Position numbers and translations under genes: made by a program. Below are positions 24,009 through 31,165 of a stretch of 64,000 nucleotides of DNA, piece by piece. The notes under the pieces were generated by a model, which was not told the origin of the DNA, made no database searches, and saw only the letters and a list, made by a program, of their open reading frames with translations. The DNA lies in contig NZ_ATYW01000020.1 in NCBI RefSeq assembly GCF_000427885.1, positions 84,817 through 148,816 on the forward strand, read 5' to 3'. Origin of the DNA: Glycomyces tenuis DSM 44171. GTDB lineage: Bacteria; Actinomycetota; Actinomycetes; Mycobacteriales; Micromonosporaceae. The stretch's first letter is position 1, and each line of letters starts with the position of its first letter.

Positions 24009-24805
24009 GCCCGGTCAGCGCCCTGTACGTGCCCGGGGACCGCCCGGACCGCTTCGGCAAGGCCGCCGCCTCGGGCGCCGACGTCGTCATCCTCGACCTC
24101 GAGGACGCCGTCGCCGCCGAGGCCAAGGCCGCCGCGCTCGCCGATGTCACCGCGTATCTCGCCGCCCCGCCGACCGGCCCCGCCTTCCAGGTGCGCGTGA
24201 ACGCCGGAGCGGCGCACGAGATCGAGGCCGTCCGCGACACGGGCGCCCGCGTCGGCCTGCGCATCCCCAAAGTCGAGGACCCGCGCGAGCTCGACGAGAT
24301 CGCCTCGCTCGCACCCGGGCTGCCGCTCACCGCGCTCATCGAGTCGGCCCGCGGCCTCGAAGCCGCCGCGGCCGTCGCCGCCCACCCCGCCGTGCTGGAG
24401 GTGGCGCTCGGCGAGGCCGACCTCGCGAGCGACCTCGGCAGCGCCGAGCCGCTGGTGCTCGACCACGCGCGCGTCCGGCTGCTCGTCGCCGCCCGCGCCG
24501 CCGGACTGGACGCGCCGATGCTCTCGGCGTATCCCGCCATCGCCGACCTCGACGGCCTGCGCGCCGACACCGAGCGCGGCAGGGCCCTGGGCATGCGCGG
24601 CCGAGTCGCCGTCCATCCCAAGCAGCTGCCGGTGATCAGGGACGTCTTCGCCCCGACCGAGCGGGAACTGGCATGGGCGCGGGCCGTGGTCGGCGCGCTC
24701 GAGCACGGCGGCGGCGTCGCCACGCTGCCCGACGGCGAGATGGTGGACCCGGCCATGCTCGGGCGCGCCCGGCGCCTCCTCGAACGGGACGGGCCCCTCC
24801 GGTAG
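24005..24805 (+). CDS. HpcH/HpaI (CitE-like) CoA-ester lyase
   Basis: 266 residues. The CitE-type barrel starts LYVPGDRPDRFGKAAASGAD and has DLEDAV (31-36), ALIESARGL and GEADLASDLG, which supply Mg and CoA-ester contacts, and VAVHPKQLPVI near the end. CitE-like enzymes split malyl-, citramalyl- or 3-hydroxyacyl-CoA esters into two smaller acids. It is the last gene of the operon. The expected products would enter central metabolism; which ester it cleaves is not readable from sequence. Confidence 0.88.
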   Translation: MSPVSALYVPGDRPDRFGKAAASGADVVILDLEDAVAAEAKAAALADVTAYLAAPPTGPAFQVRVNAGAAHEIEAVRDTGARVGLRIPKVEDPRELDEIASLAPGLPLTALIESARGLEAAAAVAAHPAVLEVALGEADLASDLGSAEPLVLDHARVRLLVAARAAGLDAPMLSAYPAIADLDGLRADTERGRALGMRGRVAVHPKQLPVIRDVFAPTERELAWARAVVGALEHGGGVATLPDGEMVDPAMLGRARRLLERDGPLR

Positions 24806-24806
24806 C

Positions 24807-24826
24807 GCCGAATCCTCGGATTCGGC
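24807..24826 (+). terminator. terminator of the ten-gene catabolic operon
   Basis: GCCGAATCC at 24807-24815 pairs perfectly with GGATTCGGC at 24818-24826, two bases after the lyase stop codon. It marks the end of the operon that begins at 13215. Confidence 0.7.
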
Positions 24827-24915
24827 CTCGCGGGAGTCGCCGGACGGCTACGCTCTGATCGCCGCTCGCGGTCCCGCGGCGGCACTTGCGAGAGAGCAAT
24901 GGGGGTAATGCCGAT

Positions 24916-25050
24916 ATGAGGCGTAGAACTCGCGACCGCCGCCGGCGGATGGTGTCCATGGTCGTCACCGGAGCCGTCGTCAGCGGCGCAATAGTAGGCA
25001 CCGGCGCCTGGCTCGGCCGCTCGCGCCGCCTCCCCGAATCCCGGCAGTAG
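24916..25050 (+). CDS. 44-residue single-pass membrane protein
   Basis: An ATG at 24916, nine bases after GGGGGT, opens a 44-codon frame ending in TAG at 25050. The product starts with a very basic segment (RRRTRDRRRR), has one hydrophobic helix (MVVTGAVVSGAIVGTGAWLG, residues 15-34) and ends RSRRLPESRQ. The basic-helix-basic layout and clear start site argue for a real gene. It ends 17 bp before the DUF1269 gene, with which it is probably co-transcribed. Function unknown. Confidence 0.55.
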   Translation: MRRRTRDRRRRMVSMVVTGAVVSGAIVGTGAWLGRSRRLPESRQ

Positions 25051-25067
25051 GGGCGAGGGGAGACGAC

Positions 25068-25565
25068 ATGAGCAATCTGTTCGTCATCGGTTATCCCGAT
25101 GCCGTCACCGCCGAGCAGGCGCGCGACAAGTTCCTCGAACTACAGCGCTCGGAACTGCTCGCACTCCAGGACATCGCCATCGCCGAGAACCACGACGGCA
25201 AGATCAAGCTCCGCCAGATCCGCAGCGACACCGGTATCGGCGCCACGTCCGGCGCGCTGTGGGGCGGCCTGATCGGACTGCTGTTCTTCATGCCGCTGCT
25301 GGGCATGGCCGTCGGCGCCGGAGCGGGCGCCATCGGCGGCTCCGCCACCGACAGCGGCGTCAACGACGATCTCATGCGCGAGCTCGGACAGCAGCTGACG
25401 CCGGGCGCGGCGGCGGTGTTCGCCCTGGTCGAGCAGGCCACCTACGACAAGGTCATCGACGCGCTGGAGCCGCTCGGCGGCAAGCTCGTCCAGACCTCGC
25501 TGTCCACCGAGGAGGAGAGCGCCCTGCGCGAGGCGATCGCCCAGGCACGGGCCGCCCGCGCCTGA
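25068..25565 (+). CDS. DUF1269 family membrane protein
   Basis: 165 residues with a clear ribosome-binding site (GAGGGGAG). An N-terminal ferredoxin-like half (NLFVIGYPDAVTAEQARDKF, DIAIAENHDGKIKL) is followed by a glycine-rich hydrophobic hairpin (GALWGGLIGLLFFMPLLGMA, AVGAGAGAIGG) and a second half resembling the first (AAVFALVEQATYDKVIDAL). This is the standard DUF1269 layout. Family members are small membrane-associated proteins of unknown role, sometimes stress-induced. Confidence 0.85.
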   Translation: MSNLFVIGYPDAVTAEQARDKFLELQRSELLALQDIAIAENHDGKIKLRQIRSDTGIGATSGALWGGLIGLLFFMPLLGMAVGAGAGAIGGSATDSGVNDDLMRELGQQLTPGAAAVFALVEQATYDKVIDALEPLGGKLVQTSLSTEEESALREAIAQARAARA

Positions 25566-25654
25566 CCGGCGCCATCGAGCGGCCCAGAGCGACGCGGCAC
25601 CGGACGCCGATCCGGTGCCGCTCTCGCCATGCCCGGCCGCGACGGCGCGGACGA

Positions 25655-25801
25655 TATCGTGGTGAAGCGGTTGAAGCCCCGGTCGTCGGTCAGGCACCGG
25701 CCGACGCCGGTGAAGTTCGGGTCGCGCGGGGCCGGATGCGCCTTCTCGGCATGGGCGCTGCGGCCCGCGGCGTTGACCTGCCGGATCTCGACGAGCTGCC
25801 C
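25655..25801 (-). pseudogene. pcaH: fossil fragment of protocatechuate 3,4-dioxygenase beta subunit
   Basis: On the minus strand about 49 codons read LVEIRQVNAAGRSAH, then HPAPRDPNFTGVGRCLTDD and a tail RFTTI. This closely follows the conserved PcaH block (LVEVWQANAAGRY, HPAPLDPNFTGAGRCLTDD, YRFTTIKPG). No start codon, iron-ligand region or C-terminus is present. The match breaks at the right end exactly where a plus-strand ABC ATPase remnant begins. I judge it a deletion relic, not a gene. Confidence 0.65.
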
Positions 25802-25802
25802 C

Positions 25803-25910
25803 GCCGTCGTCTTCATCACCCACGACATCGACGAGTCCGTCTACCTCGGACAGCGGGCCCTGGTGCCCTCCTTGCCGCCCGCCGCCGCCCGCGCCGCGAT
25901 CGCCGTCGAC
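25803..25910 (+). pseudogene. fossil fragment of an ABC transporter ATPase (SsuB/TauB type)
   Basis: The plus strand encodes AVVFITHDIDESVYLGQRAL, the H-loop region of nitrate/sulfonate/taurine-type ATPases (VLFVTHDVDEAVFLADRV in typical members). The Walker A, signature and Walker B parts are missing. It starts one base after the pcaH relic ends, so the two remnants meet at about 25802. The rest of the stretch from 25566 to 26017 holds no gene I can support. Confidence 0.6.
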
Positions 25911-26017
25911 CACTGAGCTCATCCACTCCGCCTCCGAACGCGGCTTCTCCCCGCACCGGGCCTGGCGCGCGGCACTGCTCGTGGTGCACGACGAGCCTGC
26001 ACCCGATCGGCTTCCGC

Positions 26018-26047
26018 TTGACAGTACCTATCGATTTTCGATATATT
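26018..26047 (+). promoter_or_regulatory. sigma-70-type promoter with embedded operator for the DUF2975-xre pair
   Basis: TTGACA (26018-26023), an 18-bp spacer and TATATT (26042-26047) form a near-consensus promoter. TATCGA-TTT-TCGATA at 26029-26043 is a perfect inverted repeat spanning the spacer and -10, well placed for repression, probably by the Xre protein encoded by the second gene. A further GATCG/CGATC pair lies at 26050-26064. The ribosome-binding site is GAAGGA at 26065. Confidence 0.7.
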
Positions 26048-26077
26048 CCGATCGTAACTCGATCGAAGGAGTCCTCG

Positions 26078-26590
26078 ATGGGAAAGACGACGATCCTCGC
26101 GCTGCGCATCGTGCTCGCGATGGCGCTCGCCGGTTCACTGCTCGTGCAGGCGGTGGGGGCGGCGCTGTTCGGCAGCGACTTCGAGGACGACCCGAACCTC
26201 TCCTACCTGCGCGTCCCCCTCGTCGTGGTCCTCGTCCTGGGCATCGCGACCATCCAGATCACCATGGTCTGCATCTGGCGCCTGCTGACGATGGTGCGGC
26301 GCGGCACGGTCTTCTCCGAGGCCGCCTTCCGCTACGTCGACATCGTGATCGGCGCGATCGCGGCCGCCTCGGTCCTGACCTTCGCGTTCGCCGTCCTCGC
26401 GGCCTCGGCGAACCACCGCGTGCCCGACGACGAGGTCGCCCCGGGCATCGTCTTCCTCATCTGCGGGGCGTCGGTGATGATCGCCGGGGTCGCCCTGCTC
26501 GTCGTGGTGATGCGGAGCCTGCTGTCCCAGGCGATCGACCGCGACGCCGAGGCCCACCACCTGCGAGCCGAGCTGGACGAGGTGATCTGA
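26078..26590 (+). CDS. DUF2975 membrane protein
   Basis: 170 residues with four predicted helices (about 5-28, 45-69, 87-110, 125-148). The family resembles Bacillus YoaS, which is encoded with the small Xre regulator YozG in the same arrangement as here. Its stop overlaps the regulator start (TGATG). Role unknown; DUF2975 proteins behave as accessory membrane proteins under their partner regulator. More than half of the gene lies opposite the overlong end of the Rieske oxidoreductase gene. Confidence 0.85.
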   Translation: MGKTTILALRIVLAMALAGSLLVQAVGAALFGSDFEDDPNLSYLRVPLVVVLVLGIATIQITMVCIWRLLTMVRRGTVFSEAAFRYVDIVIGAIAAASVLTFAFAVLAASANHRVPDDEVAPGIVFLICGASVMIAGVALLVVVMRSLLSQAIDRDAEAHHLRAELDEVI

Positions 26591-28338
26591 TGCCGATCGT
26601 CGTCGACATCGACGTCATGCTCGCCAAGCGCAAGATGTCCGTGGGCGCGCTCGCCGAACGCGTCGGCATCACCCCCGCCAACCTGGCGGTCCTCAAGAAC
26701 GGCCGCGCCAAGGCGGTGCGCTTCACCACCCTCGCCGCCCTGTGCGAGGCGCTCGAATGCCAGCCCGGCGACCTCCTCCGCTGGAAGCCCGGGGACGCCG
26801 CCGAGACACCCCGGTAAGTCGTACGACCGGAGCGGCGCGGTCGCCGGCCCCTCGATCACGCCGCCGTCGACGTCGAACCGGGAGCCGTGGCACGGGCAGT
26901 CCCAGCTGCGCTCGGCGTCGTTGAACCGCACCAGGCACCCCAGGTGCGTGCAGGTCGCCGAGACCGTCCGGAGCTCCCCGTCGTCGCGGCGGTGGACGGC
27001 CCGCCGCTCGCCGTCGAGCTTCATGACCGCGCCCTCGCCGGGCCGCAGGTCCTCCGGCGTCTCGGCGCCGCGGCGCCTGCCGATCCGGTCGCCCACGAAG
27101 TGCTTGGCGACGTCCTTCTGGAACGAGGCGAACGTGGCGGCCTCCTTGCCCGCGTGCAGGCGCGAGGGCTCGTACAGCCCGCCCCACGCCGGCTCCCCGC
27201 CGAGCACGAGCCCCGCGAGCAGGCGCCCCGACATGACGCCGTTGCTCATGCCCCAGCCGCCGAAACCGGTCGCCACGTACAGGTGCCGCCCGCTCCCCGG
27301 CAGGCGCCCGACGAACGGCACCCCGTCGGTGGTGGCGCTGTCCTGCGCCGCCCACCGGTAGGCGAGTTCGGTGACGCCGAAGCGCTCGGCCGTCCAGGCC
27401 GCGAGTCGCTCGAACCGCTCCGACACCTCGCCCTCGCCGGGGGTGAACGACTCGCCGGTGACGATCAGGAGCCGCTCGCCGTCGCGGTACGGCGCGGTGC
27501 GCACCGAGCGCGTGCCGCCCTCCTTCGTGATGTACATGCCGCCCGGGTCCTCGCCGAGCGGGATCGCCCCCGCGACGACCACCTCGCGATGCGGCGACAG
27601 CCTGGAGAAGAGGCTGGGCCGGTTGAAGATCGGGTAGTGGGTCGCCACCACCGCGTCCAGAGCCCGCACCCGGTGCCCGCCCTCGACGGCGAGGACCACG
27701 GGGGACTCCTCCCGCTCCAGGCCGACCACGCGGGTGCGCTCGAAGACCCGCCCGCCGTTCGCGAGGAGGTCCTCCAGGAGCGCCAGCAGGTACCGGCGGG
27801 GGTGGAACTGGGCCTGGCCGTCGAGCCGGACCGCCCCGGCGACGGCGTAGGGCAGGCCGGTCTCGGTCGTGAACGACGCGTCCAGGCCCGCCTCGCGGGC
27901 GGCGTCGACCTCGTCGCGGATCGCCTGGACGCCCTCGTGCCGCTCGGTGTAGACGTAGGCGGGCGCCCGCTCCAGTTCGCAGTCGACCGACAGCGCCTCG
28001 GCGGTGGCGAAGGCGTATTCGACGGCCTCGGACTGGGAGGCGGCGTAGCGGCGCGCCGCCTCGGCGCCGAGCGCCGACCGCAGATGCGCGTAGACGAGCG
28101 CGTGCTGCGCGGTCAGCTTCGCCGTCGTGTGCCCCGTGACGCCCTCGAGGACGCGCCTGGCCTCCAGCAGCGCCACCGACCTGCCCGCGCGGGACAGCTC
28201 CCAGGCCGTGCACAGTCCGGCGATCCCGCCGCCGACGACCGCGACGTCGATGTCCAGGTCGTCCTCCAGCGGCGGATGCTCCTCGGCCTCGGCCGAGGCG
28301 ATCCAATAGGACTCAGGGGGTCCGAAATGCACTGTCAT
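26332..28338 (-). CDS. FAD-dependent oxidoreductase with C-terminal Rieske domain, stop codon lost
   Basis: The conserved part is 507 residues (28338 to about 26818): an N-terminal FAD/NAD fold (VAVVGGGIAGLCTAWELSRAG), a DAO-type domain with YVATGFGGWGMSNGVMSG, and a Rieske [2Fe-2S] domain with CTHLGC and WDCPCHGSRFD. Family members should end near PLRSYDL, but the frame stays open for about 160 more codons, to TAG at 26332, across the antisense of the xre and DUF2975 genes. The codon at the expected end is a rare TTA, the reverse of the xre TAA stop. The tail looks like antisense translation. The physiological substrate is unknown. Confidence 0.8.
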   Translation of the reverse strand: MTVHFGPPESYWIASAEAEEHPPLEDDLDIDVAVVGGGIAGLCTAWELSRAGRSVALLEARRVLEGVTGHTTAKLTAQHALVYAHLRSALGAEAARRYAASQSEAVEYAFATAEALSVDCELERAPAYVYTERHEGVQAIRDEVDAAREAGLDASFTTETGLPYAVAGAVRLDGQAQFHPRRYLLALLEDLLANGGRVFERTRVVGLEREESPVVLAVEGGHRVRALDAVVATHYPIFNRPSLFSRLSPHREVVVAGAIPLGEDPGGMYITKEGGTRSVRTAPYRDGERLLIVTGESFTPGEGEVSERFERLAAWTAERFGVTELAYRWAAQDSATTDGVPFVGRLPGSGRHLYVATGFGGWGMSNGVMSGRLLAGLVLGGEPAWGGLYEPSRLHAGKEAATFASFQKDVAKHFVGDRIGRRRGAETPEDLRPGEGAVMKLDGERRAVHRRDDGELRTVSATCTHLGCLVRFNDAERSWDCPCHGSRFDVDGGVIEGPATAPLRSYDLPGCLGGVPGLPAEEVAGLAFERLAQGGEGGEAHRLGAAVLEDRQVGGGDADAFGERAHGHLALGEHDVDVDDDRHQITSSSSARRWWASASRSIAWDSRLRITTTSRATPAIITDAPQMRKTMPGATSSSGTRWFAEAARTANAKVRTEAAAIAPITMST
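26590..26817 (+). CDS. small Xre/Cro-type regulator (YozG-like)
   Basis: 75 residues, almost entirely a Cro/CI helix-turn-helix: KMSVGALAERVGITPANLAV with recognition helix near 29-37, then LAALCEALECQPGDLLRW, the standard ending of this subgroup. It is coupled to the DUF2975 gene and probably represses the shared promoter by binding the 26029-26043 inverted repeat. Its whole coding region lies antisense to the unterminated end of the oxidoreductase gene. Confidence 0.88.
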   Translation: MPIVVDIDVMLAKRKMSVGALAERVGITPANLAVLKNGRAKAVRFTTLAALCEALECQPGDLLRWKPGDAAETPR

Positions 28339-28384
28339 GGTGACGGTTTACCCACACCGGGGCGCTCCATGCGCGGCGGCGCCG

Positions 28385-29107
28385 TCATCCCGCTTTGCGG
28401 CCGTAGCCCTGGAAGAGCACCGCGGTGGTCGGCGAGGGCACCATGCGGACGGTGGATCTGCGGTGGAGCGACCAGGCCGCCAGGTCGGCCATGGACGGCC
28501 GGATGCCCCGCAGGGCCAGGCGCACGCCGTGCCGCTCGCACTCCGCGCGCAGCACCGCCCGGTCGACCAGGAGGGCCGGGTCGTGGACGCCGCGCGGCGC
28601 GAGCCGCACGGACTCGATCAGGCCGATGGCGATCAGGCGGCACAGCGCGGTGTCCGCGAGCGTGTCGATCACCAGCACCCCTCCGGGGCGGAGCAGGCGG
28701 CACGCCTCCGCCACCGCGCGCGGCAGGTCGGGGACGTGCTCGAGGATCTCCCCGGCCACGACGACGTCGGCCGAGCCGTCGGCCAGCGGCGCCGCGAGGA
28801 CGTCGCCCCGGACGGCGTGGACCCCGTGCTCGGCGGCCAGCCGCAGCGAGGGAGCCGAGAGGTCCACGCCGATGTGCCGGTAGCCCTTGCCCGCGATGTG
28901 CGGCGCGAGCAGCCCCGCGCCGCACCCGAGGTCCACCAGGACCGCGTCCGGCCGGGCGGCCGGCGGGACGAGCCGCCCGCGGGCGGCGGCGAGCCAGTGC
29001 AGCATCACGAACGGCCCGCGCGGGCGCCACCACTGCTCGGCGTGGTCGTCGTAGAGCGCGAGATCGCCCCGCGCCGGCTTTCGGGAGCGGGCCGTGAGAC
29101 TGCGCAT
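28385..29107 (-). CDS. class I SAM-dependent methyltransferase (UbiG/UbiE-like)
   Basis: 240 residues from the ATG at 29107; an upstream in-frame start at 29164 would run into the UbiA gene. The SAM site VLVDLGCGAGLLAPHIAGKG and the following GVDLS, VRGDVLAAPL and EILEHVPDLPRAV are textbook Rossmann methyltransferase motifs. The N-terminal LYDDHAEQWWRPRGPFVMLH resembles UbiG-type quinone O-methyltransferases. Its start lies 26 bp from a divergent prenyltransferase gene, and the polyketide synthase follows that, so methylation of a prenylated polyketide or quinone is plausible (inference). Confidence 0.85.
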   Translation of the reverse strand: MRSLTARSRKPARGDLALYDDHAEQWWRPRGPFVMLHWLAAARGRLVPPAARPDAVLVDLGCGAGLLAPHIAGKGYRHIGVDLSAPSLRLAAEHGVHAVRGDVLAAPLADGSADVVVAGEILEHVPDLPRAVAEACRLLRPGGVLVIDTLADTALCRLIAIGLIESVRLAPRGVHDPALLVDRAVLRAECERHGVRLALRGIRPSMADLAAWSLHRRSTVRMVPSPTTAVLFQGYGRKAG

Positions 29108-29133
29108 GCGACCAGGATGGCACACTGGCGCCC

Positions 29134-29970
29134 GTGAAGCGGGCTTCGGCGGTGACGTGGGCACTCGCCCGCGCCTGCCACCCGCTGCCCGTCCTGGCGG
29201 TCACGGCGATCACCGCCGGGCTGGTCATCGGCGCCGAGCGGCCGTTCGGCGCCTCGCTGACGGTGGTCGCCGCCGTCTTCGCGGGCCAGCTGTCCGTCGG
29301 CTGGCTCAACGACCTGGTCGACGCGCCGCGCGACGCCATGGCGGGCCGCTCGGGCAAACCGGTGGCGGCCGGGGAGGTGGCCCCGGCGGTCGTGCGCGTC
29401 GGCGTGATCGCCGCGGCCGCGCTCGCGCTCCTCCTCTCGCTGCCCTCCGGACTGGCCGCCGCCGGAGCGCACACCGCCGCCCTGGTCTCGGCGTGGGCCT
29501 ACGACCTCGGCGTCAAGGCCACCGCGTTCTCGGTGCTGCCGTACGCGGTGTCGTTCGCGCTGCTGCCCGCGTTCGTCTCGATGGGGCTGCCCGGATCACC
29601 GCTGCCGCCGCCGTGGCTCCTGGCCGGTGCCGCGTGCCTGGGCTCGGCGGCGCACTTCGTCAACGTGCTGCCCGACCTCGACGACGACGCCGCGACCGGT
29701 GTGCGGGGCCTGCCGCACCGCCTTGGCCCGCGCGTGAGCTGGGCGGTCGCCGCGGCCCTGGTGCTGGGAGCCTCGGCGCTCCTGGCCTTCGGGCCGCCCG
29801 GCCCGCCCGCTCCGGCGGGTCTGGCCGCGGTGCCCCTCGCGGCGGCCGTGCTCGCCGTCGGCGCGCTCCTGGGGCGCCGCCCGCGCTCGCGGGCGGCGTT
29901 CCGAGCGGTGATCGCGGTGGCCCTCGTCGACGTGGCATTGCTGCTCCAAACCGGAGTTTCGACGCCATGA
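29134..29970 (+). CDS. UbiA family prenyltransferase
   Basis: 278 residues from GTG, about eight or nine transmembrane helices. Both Mg-diphosphate motifs are present: NDLVDAPRD (59-67) and DLDDD (181-185). UbiA enzymes join an isoprenoid diphosphate to an aromatic or lipid acceptor in the membrane. Next to a type III polyketide synthase, a phenolic lipid or resorcinol-type acceptor is likely. Only 26 bp separate its start from the divergent methyltransferase start. Confidence 0.88.
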   Translation: MKRASAVTWALARACHPLPVLAVTAITAGLVIGAERPFGASLTVVAAVFAGQLSVGWLNDLVDAPRDAMAGRSGKPVAAGEVAPAVVRVGVIAAAALALLLSLPSGLAAAGAHTAALVSAWAYDLGVKATAFSVLPYAVSFALLPAFVSMGLPGSPLPPPWLLAGAACLGSAAHFVNVLPDLDDDAATGVRGLPHRLGPRVSWAVAAALVLGASALLAFGPPGPPAPAGLAAVPLAAAVLAVGALLGRRPRSRAAFRAVIAVALVDVALLLQTGVSTP

Positions 29971-29981
29971 CCTCTAGCCGT

Positions 29982-30032
29982 CGCATCCGGGGGTTTGTAC
30001 CCTGGTATGAGGGGCATTCGTCTCCGGATGCG
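29982..30032 (+). promoter_or_regulatory. inverted repeat before the polyketide synthase gene
   Basis: CGCATCCGG (29982-29990) is repeated inverted as CCGGATGCG (30024-30032) around 33 bases, 78 bp before the polyketide synthase start. It could be a regulator site or a weak stem-loop after the UbiA gene. Confidence 0.3.
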
Positions 30033-30109
30033 CGACCGCTCCCGGTGCGCCCGACCCGAAAGCGAGGGCTGGTGTCAGCAACACGGACCCGCACAGAGAC
30101 GGCGCGGCG

Positions 30110-31153
30110 GTGAGCGCGCGCGTCACCGGCGTCGGCGCGGCGCTGCCGCCCGCCTACGAACAGGACACGCTCTGGTCCGAGTACTTCCGCGAGCACTTCG
30201 CCGGAAGCCGGGCCGCCGAGCGGATCTTCGCCTCCTCCGGGGTGCGCCGCCGCCACTCGGTGATCGACCCGGCCAGTGGACTGGACGTCTCCACCTGGTC
30301 CACAGGGGACCGTATGCGCAGTTACGGGGAACTGGCGCCCCCGCTCGGCCACCGGGCGGTCGCCGAAGCGCTGGACGACGCGGGCCTCGGTGCCGACGAG
30401 GTCGGCATGCTCGCCGTCGCCTCCTGCACCGGCTACTGCACCCCCGGCGTCGACATCCAGCTGGCCGCCTCGCTGGGGCTGCGGCCGGACGTCCAGCGGC
30501 TGCTCGTCGGGCACATGGGCTGCCACGCCGCCCTGCCCGGCATCGGCGCGGTCGCCGACTTCGTCTCGGCGCGCGGGCGGTCCGCCGTGCTGCTCTGCCT
30601 CGAGCTGACCACGCTGCACCTCCAGCCGGCCTCCAGGGATGCGCAGCAGGTGGTCACCCACGCCCTGTTCGGCGACGCGGCGGCGGCCCTGGTGCTGCGC
30701 CCCGAGAGCGAACCGGGCCCGGGTCTGCGCGTCACCGAGATCGCCGCCCGCACCGGCACCGGCACCAGCGGCCACATGACCTGGGACGTCACCGATCTCG
30801 GCTTCCGCATGGGATTGTCGCCCGACGTCCCCGAGGTCCTCGGCGAGCACGTCGGCCCGCTGGTGAAGGACCTGCTGGCCCGCCACGGCCTCGACGTGCC
30901 CGACGTGCGCGGCTGGGCGGTGCACCCCGGCGGGCCGCGCATCCTCGACGCCGTCCAGGACGGCCTCGGCCTCGCCCCCTCCGACCTGGCGGCCTCGCGC
31001 GAAGTCCTGGCCGAGTACGGCAACTGCTCCTCGGTCACCGTCCTGCTGGTACTGCGCGAACTGCTGCGCGCCGGCGAGCCGTCCGGACCGGTGGTGGCGA
31101 TGTCGTTCGGCCCCGGGCTCACCCTGTACGCGGCGCTGCTCGAACCGGCGTGA
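30110..31153 (+). CDS. type III polyketide synthase (chalcone synthase-like)
   Basis: 347 residues from GTG. The catalytic triad is intact: Cys138 in GHMGCHAALPG, His272 in AVHPGGPRIL and Asn305 in YGNCSSVT. The closing GPG loop is SFGPGLTLYAALLE. It should extend an acyl-CoA starter with malonyl-CoA to a pyrone or resorcinol. The UbiA prenyltransferase and methyltransferase next to it would decorate the product. Starter and chain length cannot be told from these residues. Confidence 0.92.
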   Translation: MSARVTGVGAALPPAYEQDTLWSEYFREHFAGSRAAERIFASSGVRRRHSVIDPASGLDVSTWSTGDRMRSYGELAPPLGHRAVAEALDDAGLGADEVGMLAVASCTGYCTPGVDIQLAASLGLRPDVQRLLVGHMGCHAALPGIGAVADFVSARGRSAVLLCLELTTLHLQPASRDAQQVVTHALFGDAAAALVLRPESEPGPGLRVTEIAARTGTGTSGHMTWDVTDLGFRMGLSPDVPEVLGEHVGPLVKDLLARHGLDVPDVRGWAVHPGGPRILDAVQDGLGLAPSDLAASREVLAEYGNCSSVTVLLVLRELLRAGEPSGPVVAMSFGPGLTLYAALLEPA

Positions 31154-31165
31154 GCCGGACGCGCC

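Noticed and set aside
25640-25804. A fragment matching the alpha subunit of protocatechuate dioxygenase (pcaG)
   Set aside because: The HPAP-DPNFTG-GRCLTDD order fits the beta subunit better, so I call the relic pcaH.
25917-26017. A third fossil frame reading SERGFSPHRAWRAALLVVHD
   Set aside because: It is short and I cannot match it to any family with confidence.
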